A stretch of DNA of 22,859 nucleotides. Source: Geminicoccaceae bacterium. GTDB lineage: Bacteria; Pseudomonadota; Alphaproteobacteria; Geminicoccales; Geminicoccaceae. This document shows, piece by piece, positions 7,323 through 14,906 of this stretch (position 1 is the stretch's first letter; each line of letters starts with the position of its first letter). The stretch lies in contig JACKIN010000025.1 in assembly GCA_020638495.1 (NCBI GenBank), positions 1 to 22,859 of the forward strand. The letters are read 5' to 3'. The position numbers were made by a program, and so were the translations under genes. The notes below the pieces were generated by a model that saw only the letters and a program-made list of their open reading frames with translations, was not told the DNA's origin and made no database searches.

Positions 7323-8141
7323 TCAGCGATAGACGCCGGGGACCGTCAGGTCCGGCGGCTCGTCCGAGCCGATCCACTTGGCATAGAGCTCGGCATAGCG
7401 GCCGGTCCGGACCTGCTGGTTGACGAAGAGGTCGAGATAGTTGAGCAGCCCGTACTCCTCGCGGAGCGCAATGAGCGCCGTGTAGTCGATGTCGTAGGGC
7501 GCCTTGCCGCCCACCACGAAGCCCTCGAAGTCGCCGGATTTGGCAGCCGCGTTCGCCACGGTGGAGGTGACGACGGTGGCGTCGATCTGGCCCTGCGACA
7601 AGGCGAGGAAGACGTCCGCCTGCGTCTGGTAGGGCGTGAACGAGCCGTTCGCGTCGGCCCAGGCGTCGACGTCGTTCTCGAGCCGGATCGCCTCGAACGT
7701 GCCGGAGACCGAGCCCATCTTGTGGCCCTTCAGGCTCTCGTAGCTGTCGATCCCGAGCCCGTCCTTGGTGAGGACCACCATCTCGAAGGCGAAGTAGGGG
7801 ATCGAGAAGCCGATGGTCTTCGCCCGCTCGAGCGTGTCGGAGGTCGATGCCACGCCGACATCGGCACGCCCGGACACCAGCGCCGGGATGCGGTCGGGGA
7901 ACGGCGTCTCGACATATTCCGGCTCGACCCCGAGCGCCGCCGCCAGGTCGTTGCAGGTGTCGACATCGAAGCCGATCGGCTCGTTGTTGGCGTCCCGCGA
8001 GCCCATGGGCGGGAAATCCAGCACCACGGCGCAGCGCAGCACACCCGAGGCGATGATATCGTCGAGCTTGTCCGCAAATGCGGCGGGCGCCGACAAGGCC
8101 AGCCCGATTGCCGCTGCCGCAATCGTCATTCTCATTCTCAT
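7323..8141 (-). CDS. amino acid ABC transporter periplasmic substrate-binding protein (family 3)
   Basis: A 272-residue solute-binding protein of the family 3 (GlnH/HisJ/ArtJ) fold. A signal peptide MRMRMTIAAAAIGLALSAPAAFA is followed by a likely cleavage after A23, giving mature DKLDDII. Typical segments follow: LRCAVVLDFPPMG, GFDVDTCNDLAAALG, ADVGVASTSDTLERAKTIGF (the TSDTLER segment normally holds the ligand-carboxylate arginine) and a hinge near MGSVSGT. ATG at 8141 is preceded by GGAAGAAGG. Further in-frame ATGs at residues 3 and 5 are possible. As first gene of the minus-strand operon it should deliver the substrate to the permeases and so to the hydroxyproline-type enzymes. An amino or imino acid ligand is expected from the family; the exact ligand is unknown. 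Confidence 0.92.
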   Translation of the reverse strand: MRMRMTIAAAAIGLALSAPAAFADKLDDIIASGVLRCAVVLDFPPMGSRDANNEPIGFDVDTCNDLAAALGVEPEYVETPFPDRIPALVSGRADVGVASTSDTLERAKTIGFSIPYFAFEMVVLTKDGLGIDSYESLKGHKMGSVSGTFEAIRLENDVDAWADANGSFTPYQTQADVFLALSQGQIDATVVTSTVANAAAKSGDFEGFVVGGKAPYDIDYTALIALREEYGLLNYLDLFVNQQVRTGRYAELYAKWIGSDEPPDLTVPGVYR

Positions 8142-8493
8142 GGTCGCCTTCTTCCCTGTCGTTGATTAGCGAACGTCGACCGTGCGCACGTCTGAAGTAT
8201 GGAATTTACAGGTCGCGATCCAGCGTCTTTTCAGGGAGTCAGCCGGATTTCCGAAAATTGCCGTCCTGGCATACCGGGGTGGGCGCCACGGCTTGGCACA
8301 TTCGTCGTCTCAATGGATGCGACCGGGAGACGACGGCCGAACGGGCGTCAACCGCAACCATGGCCTCACGCCTGAAGCCGGAGTGTCCCGAAGTTGCGCC
8401 GGCTTCTGGCGCAAGTATCCCTGTCGATCGAGCGCGTTCGGGCGTCCAGTTCCGAATGCTGCGGAAAAGCGCTTTGACCTTTCGGCACCACCG
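8142..8493 (-). promoter_or_regulatory. 352-nt gene-free region: probable promoter/control region of the minus-strand operon
   Basis: No convincing gene lies here. It contains a 10-bp palindrome CGTGCGCACG at 8181-8190, about 40 nt upstream of the operon's first start codon, and an inverted repeat TTGCGCC (8394-8400) with GGCGCAA (8408-8414). Either could be an operator for the adjacent FadR-type regulator. No strong consensus sigma-70 promoter was recognised by eye, so the promoter location is inferred from gene layout only. Confidence 0.4.
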
Positions 8494-9231
8494 TCACCGC
8501 GCCGGCGCGGCCTGTTGCTCGAAGAGCGTGCGCCGGTCCCCGGCGTCCCTGAGAATCAACATCGGCAGAACGCGCTCCCGCACCGAGCGCAGATGGGCAA
8601 GCATCGCCGATGCCGCCTGGTCGGCGTCGCGCACCTTGATGGCGGCGATGATGGCATCATGTTCCGTGAAGCTCACATGGTCGGCCTTTGGACCCCGTGT
8701 CGTGCGCGTCTGACCCCAGACGACCGTGCGGCGCACGACGTTGAGCGTCTCGAAAAGGTAGATCAGCAGCTTGTTGTGCGTTGCCTTGGCGATCGCGTCG
8801 TGGAGATTGTTGTCCCACGCTTCATAGCTGCGCCAGTCGGCAGCGTTGCGGCAGCGGGCGGCGCAGGCGGTGATCTCCTCGAGGTCTGCCTTCGTGCCAT
8901 GCATTGCCGCGAGTTGTGCCAGCGCCGGCTCGATCGCCGTCCGTGACTCCAGAATCTGCTCGGGGCTCGCGAGCTCTCTGAGGAAGGTGATGTCATCGAG
9001 GTTCAGGACCGGTCGGGCGCCGATGAATGTGCCCCGCCCGACATGACGCCAGATCAGGCCGTTCTCCTCGAGGACCGCGAGGGCATTGCGCAACTGGCTC
9101 CGTGAAACGTCCAGCAAGGCGCAAAGCTCGCGTTCCGGCGGCAGTCGCTGGTTGTGGTCGTAGCCATGCTCGCCGATGAATGTCCTGACACGCTCGGCGA
9201 GTGCGTGACGGTCGGACCGGCTCATTTTCAC
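8494..9231 (-). CDS. GntR-family transcriptional regulator, FadR/FCD subfamily
   Basis: A 245-residue regulator with an N-terminal winged helix-turn-helix (about residues 10-70, with RLPPERELCALLDVSRSQLR and a wing ending GRGTFIG) and a C-terminal all-helical FCD ligand domain. The metal-site pattern of FCD domains is visible as D140, H144, H191 and H213. Such proteins repress catabolic operons until a small carboxylate or amino acid binds. Placed between the minus-strand import/catabolism operon and the plus-strand FAH-family operon, it could control both. GTG at 9231 is the given start; ATG at 9225 is an alternative, and neither has a strong ribosome-binding sequence. Confidence 0.9.
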   Translation of the reverse strand: MKMSRSDRHALAERVRTFIGEHGYDHNQRLPPERELCALLDVSRSQLRNALAVLEENGLIWRHVGRGTFIGARPVLNLDDITFLRELASPEQILESRTAIEPALAQLAAMHGTKADLEEITACAARCRNAADWRSYEAWDNNLHDAIAKATHNKLLIYLFETLNVVRRTVVWGQTRTTRGPKADHVSFTEHDAIIAAIKVRDADQAASAMLAHLRSVRERVLPMLILRDAGDRRTLFEQQAAPAR

Positions 9232-9408
9232 CCAATCATCACATTGGTTGGTTGCCTGATCCTAGATCGAAACGCAATCTGATCATCCAATAAATGGGGG
9301 CTCTGATCGTGAGCCATCGGCGTCGAATCCGTCCTTCAGAGATCGTCGGTTGACGGCCTGTCGAGAAGGCCTATCGGTAGACGGTTCGACGTGCCGGGAG
9401 GAGTTTGG
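9232..9408. promoter_or_regulatory. divergent intergenic region with phased TGATC motifs (candidate operators)
   Basis: This 177-nt stretch separates the divergently transcribed regulator and the FAH-family operon and is less GC-rich than its flanks. TGATC occurs at 9257-9261, 9280-9284 and 9304-9308, spacings of 23 and 24 nt, about two helical turns. An inverted repeat CCAAT (9232-9236) and ATTGG (9243-9247) abuts the regulator start, and another CCAAT lies at 9287. These are candidate operator half-sites; no promoter boxes are assigned. Confidence 0.4.
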
Positions 9409-10326
9409 ATGCGCCTGGTTACGCTCTTGATCGATGGGGCGCCGCGAGCCGGCGTGGTTCTGGCCAACGGCAACGTGCTCGATCTGGCCGAAGCCGCCCG
9501 CGAGGCGCCGGGCGCTGCGGGCGAGGCCGTCCGCACGGCCAGCCTGCAATCCATCATCGAGGCTGGACCCAAGGCGCTCGACCTCGTGCGAACGCTCGCC
9601 GACCGCTCGGATCGGTCCGCGCAGCGCCGGCCCGAGGACCATGTGACCATGGCCCCCCTGCCGTCACCGGCGAAGAACGTCTTCTGCGTCGGTCGCAACT
9701 ACGCCGAGCATATCGCGGAAGGCGATCGCGCCCAGAACCAGAAGGTCGGCGTCACCGAGCATCCCGTCTTCTTCACCAAGCCGCGCACGGCGGTGATCGG
9801 GCCGGGGGCCGCGATTCCCATCTTCCCGCACGTCTCGACGTCGATCGACTACGAGGTCGAGCTCGCCCTGGTGATCGGCAGGCGCGGCCGGGACATCGCC
9901 CGCGAGGACGCTTTCGACCACATCCTCGGCTACACGATCATCAATGATGTCTCGGCAAGGGACATCCAGCGTCGCCACGGCGGCCAGTACTTCAAGGGCA
10001 AGGGCCTCGATGGCTCCTGCCCGATGGGGCCCTGCATCGTCACCGCGGACGAAATCGGTGATCCTGGCAACCTGGCGATCAGCCTCACCGTCAACGGCGA
10101 GACCCGCCAGAGCAGCACGACCGCCCGGATGATCTTCGATATTCCCACGCTGATCGCTTCGCTGTCGGCCGGCATGACGCTGGAGCCGGGCGATATCCTG
10201 GCGACCGGGACACCGTCGGGGGTCGGTTACGCGATGGATCCACCTCGGTTCCTGACCGACGGCGACGTCGTCGTCTGCACCATCGAAAACATCGGCAGCC
10301 TCGAGAACTACTGCCGAGTCCAATAG
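9409..10326 (+). CDS. fumarylacetoacetate hydrolase (FAH) family protein, long form
   Basis: A 305-residue FAH-family enzyme. An N-terminal domain of about 80 residues precedes the catalytic domain, which shows VGRNYAEH (95-102), the metal ligands E149 and E151 (DYEVELA) and D180 (INDVSARD), a lysine-rich YFKGKGLDGSCPMGP loop (about 194-208) and the closing TGTPSGVG motif. Members are hydrolases, decarboxylases, isomerases or hydratases of 2-oxo or diketo acids. ATG at 9409 is chosen because GGGAGGAG ends 5 nt upstream; an in-frame GTG at 9391 has no such support. It is the first gene of the plus-strand operon, followed after 62 nt by a binding-protein gene. The exact reaction cannot be assigned. 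Confidence 0.88.
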   Translation: MRLVTLLIDGAPRAGVVLANGNVLDLAEAAREAPGAAGEAVRTASLQSIIEAGPKALDLVRTLADRSDRSAQRRPEDHVTMAPLPSPAKNVFCVGRNYAEHIAEGDRAQNQKVGVTEHPVFFTKPRTAVIGPGAAIPIFPHVSTSIDYEVELALVIGRRGRDIAREDAFDHILGYTIINDVSARDIQRRHGGQYFKGKGLDGSCPMGPCIVTADEIGDPGNLAISLTVNGETRQSSTTARMIFDIPTLIASLSAGMTLEPGDILATGTPSGVGYAMDPPRFLTDGDVVVCTIENIGSLENYCRVQ

Positions 10327-10388
10327 TGCCGGCAGCGACTCGTCGCGGCCGATACTATGCAACCAGAAACGATCGAATGGAGGCTATG

Positions 10389-11408
10389 ATGCTGAATCGA
10401 CGACAACTCTCCATCGCTGTTGGCGCAGCGGTGGCGTTGAGCGCCGCTGCCGGTGTCGGCACGGCACAGGACTTGCGGCAGATCACGTTCGTGCAACCCA
10501 GCCCGTCGGCGATCAACTCGTTCCCGGTCTTCGTGGCCATTGGCGAGGGGTTCTTCGAGGAGGAGGGGCTCGACGTTCGGGTCGAGGCCATCAACGGCTC
10601 CGCTGCGGTGCTGCAGGCGCTCTCGGCCGGACAGGCGGAATTCGGTCGCCCCGGCCCGGCGCCGGTGCTCGCCGCGCGCTCGCGCGGGGTCGACGCGGTC
10701 TTCATCTACAACGTCGCGGCACGCAGCAATTTCGGCATCGTGGTGCCGGTCGATTCCGAGATCCAATCCATCGAGGAGCTGGAGGGCAAGGTGATCGGCA
10801 CGGGCACGGCCGACGGCGCCGAGGTCGGCTTCGCCCGCAGCGTCATGCTCAGCGCCGACATGAAGGAGGGCGAGGACTACGAGTTCCTGACCGTCGGCGA
10901 CGGCGGGCCGGCCACGGTCGCCTTCCAGAGCGGTGCCATGGCGGCCTACTCGGCCTCGACTGCCGACGCGGCGATCCTCAACCAGCGCGGCATGCCGGTG
11001 CGGGACATCACGCCGGCGGAGTTCGCGAGGTTCTTCGGCAACGGCCTCGCGACGATGGGCGACACCATCCGCAACGACCGGGAGCTGGTCGAGAAGTTCG
11101 GTCGGGCGTTCGCGCGCGGCCATGCCTTCGCGCTCGACGACGCCAACCGCGAGAAGGTGCTGGCGCACCTCAAGGCCGGCAATCCCCAGGAAGGCGAGGA
11201 TGCCGAATTCCAGTCGGCGCTGTTCGATGCGGTGCGGTCCAAGACTATCCCGGTCGACATGTCGAACGGCTTGGGCTACATGCCGCCGGAAGTCTGGGAG
11301 GAGTGGCAGGAGAACCTCATTGCCGGCGGCGAGCTGGCGGAGCCGCTGCCTGATCTCACCGAGGCGTACACCAACGAGTTCGTCGCCGAGTGGAACCAGG
11401 GTCTCTGA
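10389..11408 (+). CDS. NMT1/THI5-like ABC transporter substrate-binding protein (nitrate/sulfonate/taurine type)
   Basis: A 339-residue periplasmic binding protein of the SsuA/TauA/NMT1 class. The N-terminus MLNRRQLSIAVGAAVALSAA is a signal peptide with an RR pair that could be a twin-arginine export signal, with cleavage probably near residue 26. Family features follow: FPVFVAIGEGFFEEEGLDV, a GSAAVLQALSAGQAEFG segment and a lobe-two segment starting ELEGKVIGTG. GGAGG at 10379-10383 gives 5 nt spacing to ATG 10389; ATG at 10386 is only 2 nt away and less likely. It lies within an operon with its ATPase and permease. Ligands of this class range from sulfonates to pyrimidines and aromatic acids, so the substrate is open. 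Confidence 0.88.
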   Translation: MLNRRQLSIAVGAAVALSAAAGVGTAQDLRQITFVQPSPSAINSFPVFVAIGEGFFEEEGLDVRVEAINGSAAVLQALSAGQAEFGRPGPAPVLAARSRGVDAVFIYNVAARSNFGIVVPVDSEIQSIEELEGKVIGTGTADGAEVGFARSVMLSADMKEGEDYEFLTVGDGGPATVAFQSGAMAAYSASTADAAILNQRGMPVRDITPAEFARFFGNGLATMGDTIRNDRELVEKFGRAFARGHAFALDDANREKVLAHLKAGNPQEGEDAEFQSALFDAVRSKTIPVDMSNGLGYMPPEVWEEWQENLIAGGELAEPLPDLTEAYTNEFVAEWNQGL

Positions 11409-11409
11409 C

Positions 11410-12219
11410 TTGACTGGCTCCGTGGCCCTGGAAATGCGGCCGCCCCTGACGGGGCGGCCGGTCTACGAGCTGGCGCATGTCGGCAAGACCTATGCGCGAA
11501 ACCAGGTAACCGCGCTCCAGGACGTCAGCCTCGTCCTGAACAAAGGAAGCTTCTCCGCGGTCATCGGCTCGAGCGGCTGCGGAAAGTCGACGCTGCTCAA
11601 GATCATGGCGGGGCTCATTCCCCCGTCCACGGGACGGGTCGTGCTGCAGGGCGAGCCCGTGATCGGTGCCCGCCGCGACATCGGCATGATGTTCCAGCAG
11701 GCGACGCTCTTTCCCTGGCGCACCGCGCTCGAGAACGTCGTCCTGCCGATCGAGATCCGCGACGGGCGCGCGGCTGCGATGGCGGCCAGGGAACGGGCGC
11801 GTGAACTGTTCGAGGTCGTCGGGCTGAAGGGTTTCGAGGACGTCTACCCCGGCGAGCTTTCCGGCGGCATGGCACAGCGGACGTCGATCTGCCGGATGCT
11901 GATCACCGAGCCCGCCGTCCTCTTGCTCGACGAGCCGTTCAGCGCGCTCGACGAGCTGTCGCGGGACTTCATGAACATGGAGCTCCAGCGCATCTGCACC
12001 GAGCGCGATGCGACCGCGTTTCTCGTCACCCATTCGATACCCGAGGCAGTCATCCTGTCCGACGTGGTCTACGTTATGAAGCCGCGTCCCGGCCGGATAG
12101 CCGAAGCCGTGACGATCGATCTGCCTCGCCCCCGGACGCTGGACATGATCACGACGCCGAAGTTCGGCGGACTGGTCGACCGTATCCGGGGCCTCTTGGA
12201 CCGGGAGGCATTCCTTTGA
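11410..12219 (+). CDS. ABC transporter ATP-binding protein (SsuB/TauB type)
   Basis: A 269-residue ATPase. Walker A GSSGCGKS lies at about 53-60, the Q-loop in MMFQQATLFPW, the signature reads LSGGMAQR (final Q of LSGGQ replaced by M), Walker B is VLLLDEPFSALD and the switch histidine is in VTHSIPEA. The start is uncertain: TTG at 11410, one base after the stop of the binding-protein gene, is used here because the next operon gene also uses TTG; ATG at 11434 would remove 8 residues and leave the ABC core intact. It energises the import system with the flanking genes. Confidence 0.9.
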   Translation: MTGSVALEMRPPLTGRPVYELAHVGKTYARNQVTALQDVSLVLNKGSFSAVIGSSGCGKSTLLKIMAGLIPPSTGRVVLQGEPVIGARRDIGMMFQQATLFPWRTALENVVLPIEIRDGRAAAMAARERARELFEVVGLKGFEDVYPGELSGGMAQRTSICRMLITEPAVLLLDEPFSALDELSRDFMNMELQRICTERDATAFLVTHSIPEAVILSDVVYVMKPRPGRIAEAVTIDLPRPRTLDMITTPKFGGLVDRIRGLLDREAFL

Positions 12220-13073
12220 GCACCCAGCAGCCTGTGGTGGCGCCGACCGAAGGCGACACCGTCTGGACCGAGCAGATCTCCTTTATCGACCGCGTGCCGC
12301 GCTCGCTCTCGATGCTGTTCGTCTTCGCGGTGTTCGTGATCTTGTGGCAACTGGCGACCGTCTCGGGGCTGGTTTCGCCGATCATCCTGCCGACTCCCGG
12401 CGAGACGCTCCAGGACCTGATCTTCGTCGGCCACAACCTGATCACCGGCGGCTACATGCTGCCGGCCTTGTGGATCACCATCAAGGAGGTGATCTACGGG
12501 TTCGCCCTGGCCATTGCCATCGGCTTCTCGCTCGGCGTGCTGGTCGGCGAGACCGGCTTCGGCGAGCGGGCCATCATGCCCTATCTGGTGGCGATCGACA
12601 CCATGCCGAAGGTCGCCTTTGCCCCGCTCTTCATCGCCTGGCTCGGATTCGGCATCGCGTCGAAAGTGGCGCTCGCGGCCTTCATCGCCACCTTCCCGAT
12701 CGTCGTCGGGACCGCGGCCGGACTCCACGCGGCGGACGAGAACGCCCGCATGCTGTTCAAGACGATGGGCGCCAGCCGGCTGCAGACCCTGGTCAAGATG
12801 AAGCTGCCCCATGCCTTGCCGCAGATCTTCACCGGATTGAAGATCGGTGCCGTCGGGGTGATGGCGGGCGCCATCACCGGCGAGTTCCTCGGCGGTGGAA
12901 AAGGGTTCGGCGAGCTGATCCGGGTCGCGGCATCCCAGCTCGACACGCCGCGCGTGTTCTCGCTGATCCTCTATCTCAGCCTGCTCGGCCTGGCACTCTT
13001 CGTGCTCGTCAGCTTCGCCCAGCGCCGGATCGTGTTCTGGCGCAAGGAACGGGTGCTCGCCGACCATGAGTGA
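12216..13073 (+). CDS. ABC transporter permease (SsuC/TauC type)
   Basis: A 285-residue inner-membrane permease of the nitrate/sulfonate/taurine class. Hydrophobic segments begin at SMLFVFAVFVILWQLATVSG (about 27-46) and continue through the protein. The EAA-like cytoplasmic loop reads AADENARMLFKTMGASRLQ followed by LPHALPQIFTGLK. The start is a TTG overlapping the ATPase stop (TTGA), supported by GGGAGG at 12202-12207, 8 nt upstream. It overlaps the LDH2-family gene by 8 nt. Only one permease gene is present, so a homodimer is expected, as in SsuABC and TauABC. Confidence 0.92.
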   Translation: MSTQQPVVAPTEGDTVWTEQISFIDRVPRSLSMLFVFAVFVILWQLATVSGLVSPIILPTPGETLQDLIFVGHNLITGGYMLPALWITIKEVIYGFALAIAIGFSLGVLVGETGFGERAIMPYLVAIDTMPKVAFAPLFIAWLGFGIASKVALAAFIATFPIVVGTAAGLHAADENARMLFKTMGASRLQTLVKMKLPHALPQIFTGLKIGAVGVMAGAITGEFLGGGKGFGELIRVAASQLDTPRVFSLILYLSLLGLALFVLVSFAQRRIVFWRKERVLADHE

Positions 13074-14124
13074 AGAACAGGCGCCCACCGTCGCAGCCGA
13101 CCGGCTCGAGCGTTTCGTCGCCGACGCGCTTCGCCACTACGATGTTCCGGAAGAGGACGCCAACATCGTCGCGGGCCTGATGGTCGAGGCCGATCTGCTG
13201 GGACACGAAACCCACGGCGTCTTCCGATTGCGGCAGTATCTGGCCCGCCTCAGGGATGGCGGGTGCAATCCGAAGGCGCGCGTGGCCGTGGTCGCCGAGC
13301 GCCCGGCTACGGCGGTGATCGATGGCGACGACGGCCTCGGTCACTTGGCCATGCGGGCGGCGTGCCGCCTCGCCATGGAAAAGGCGACGGCCTGCGGCAT
13401 CGGCTGGGTCGGCGTCCGGAGTGGCAACCACGCGGGTCCGGCAGCCCTCTATGTCCGCCCGCAGGCGCAGGCCGGGATGATCGGCATGGCCGCTGCCGTC
13501 GGCAGCGCCAATCACGTCCCCCCGTTCGGCGGAACGGACCTGCTCCTCGGCACCAACCCGATCGCCATCGCGGCACCGACCGGCGGCGCCGATCCGTTCG
13601 TGCTCGACATGGCGACGACGGTGGCGGCCATGGGCAAGATCAAGACGCTCGCCCAGCGCGGCAAGGCGATGCCGGAAGGCTGGATGGTCGGTCGCGACGG
13701 CAAGCCCCTGACCGATTCGTCGCGGCGCGAGGAGGGGTTCATGCTGCCCATCGGCGGCCCCAAGGGCTTCGGCCTCTCGGTCGCCATCGGCCTCCTGGCC
13801 GGGGTCCTGAACCAGGCGGCGTTCGGCTCGGACGTCATCGACTTCACCAGCGAATCGCAGCGCAGCAGCAATACCGGCCAGTTCGTCGCGGCGATCGACA
13901 TCGCGGCGTTCGGCCCGCTCGACACGTTCACCGCCAGCGTCGACAAGGCGTTCAGCGAGATGCGTGCGTCCGAGCCGCTGCCGGGACATGCGAGGGTGCG
14001 CCTGCCGGGCGAGGGCAAGGCTGCCCTGATGGCCGAGCGCCGGGCGAAGGGCATTGCGCTCCATGCGTCCCTGCGCAAGGACCTGGACGACATCGCCAGG
14101 GAAATCGGCGTCGCCCCCCTTTGA
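13066..14124 (+). CDS. LDH2-family NAD(P)-dependent oxidoreductase (malate/L-lactate dehydrogenase-like)
   Basis: A 352-residue member of the malate/L-lactate dehydrogenase type 2 family, which has a fold unlike classical lactate dehydrogenase. Family marks are DLLGHETHGVFRL (about 43-55), the probable catalytic H122 in RSGNHAGP, the FGGTDLLLGTNPIAIAAP cofactor segment and GGPKGFGLS. The family includes sulfolactate and ureidoglycolate dehydrogenases and the piperideine/pyrroline-2-carboxylate reductase DpkA, so a 2-hydroxyacid or a cyclic imine is a possible substrate. The cyclic imine option would connect to the hydroxyproline-type operon at the left of the window, but this is speculation. 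It overlaps the permease gene by 8 nt. Confidence 0.88.
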   Translation: MSEEQAPTVAADRLERFVADALRHYDVPEEDANIVAGLMVEADLLGHETHGVFRLRQYLARLRDGGCNPKARVAVVAERPATAVIDGDDGLGHLAMRAACRLAMEKATACGIGWVGVRSGNHAGPAALYVRPQAQAGMIGMAAAVGSANHVPPFGGTDLLLGTNPIAIAAPTGGADPFVLDMATTVAAMGKIKTLAQRGKAMPEGWMVGRDGKPLTDSSRREEGFMLPIGGPKGFGLSVAIGLLAGVLNQAAFGSDVIDFTSESQRSSNTGQFVAAIDIAAFGPLDTFTASVDKAFSEMRASEPLPGHARVRLPGEGKAALMAERRAKGIALHASLRKDLDDIAREIGVAPL

Positions 14125-14177
14125 CAACTTCCTTTCCGCGGTTGAACGCCGCGCGCAGCAGAGATTCGGAGACCTCT

Positions 14178-14864
14178 ATGAGCCAACACGTAATCGAGAC
14201 ACCCGGCCAGCCGGTTGCACCCGTTCGCGGATCGAGCGCCACGTTCCCCGTGCGCCGGATCTATTGCATCGGTCGCAACTACGCGGCCCATGCTGTCGAG
14301 ATGGGCCACGACCCCGATCGCGAGCCACCCTTCTTCTTCCAGAAGAACCCCGACAATATCGACTTCAGCGGCGAGTTTCCCTACCCGCCGATGAGCACCG
14401 ACGTTCACCATGAGATCGAGCTGGTGATCGCGCTCGGCCGGGGCGGAGCCTATATCACCATCGAGGACGCGCTCGATCACGTCTGGGGCTACGGCGTCGG
14501 GCTCGACATGACCCGTCGCGACCTGCAGGGCGAGGCCAAGAAGCTGGGCCGGCCGTGGGAAATCGGCAAGGCCTTCGAGCGCTCGGCGCCGATGACCCCG
14601 CTGATCCCCGCCAGCGAGATCGGCCACCCGACGCAGGGCGCCATTACGTTGAAGGTGAACGGCCAGCTCCGCCAGGCGGGCGACCTCAACCAGATGATCT
14701 GGAAGACGCAGGAGATGATCGCCTATCTCTCCGCGCATTTCTCGCTTGCCGCGGGCGACCTGATCATGTCCGGCACCCCCTCCGGCGTCGGCCCCGTGCA
14801 GCGCGGCGACGTCCTGGTGGGTCACATCGAGGGCGTCGACACCCTGAACGTCCGGGTCGTCTGA
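14178..14864 (+). CDS. fumarylacetoacetate hydrolase (FAH) family protein, short form (fumarylpyruvate hydrolase-like)
   Basis: A 228-residue single-domain FAH-family enzyme of the YcgM/fumarylpyruvate hydrolase length class. It shows CIGRNYAAH (30-38), metal ligands E79 and E81 (HHEIELV) and D110 (GLDMTRRDLQ), a WEIGKAF segment with K131, and SGTPSGVGPV near the end. GGAG at 14168-14171 lies 6 nt before the ATG. It is the last gene of the plus-strand operon, 53 nt after the LDH2-family gene. Its first half is clearly different from the longer FAH protein encoded at 9409-10326, so the two are not a recent duplication. Cleavage or decarboxylation of a 3-acylpyruvate-like intermediate is the family expectation; the real substrate is unknown. 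Confidence 0.88.
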   Translation: MSQHVIETPGQPVAPVRGSSATFPVRRIYCIGRNYAAHAVEMGHDPDREPPFFFQKNPDNIDFSGEFPYPPMSTDVHHEIELVIALGRGGAYITIEDALDHVWGYGVGLDMTRRDLQGEAKKLGRPWEIGKAFERSAPMTPLIPASEIGHPTQGAITLKVNGQLRQAGDLNQMIWKTQEMIAYLSAHFSLAAGDLIMSGTPSGVGPVQRGDVLVGHIEGVDTLNVRVV

Positions 14865-14906
14865 AAGAGGCTCCAGCGGGCTGCCCGTGTGGTCGCCCGA
14901 AGAGAC

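Noticed and set aside
10933..11409. N-terminal extension of the second ABC ATPase
   Set aside because: The extension overlaps the binding-protein gene in another frame and is Arg/Ser-rich without any motif.
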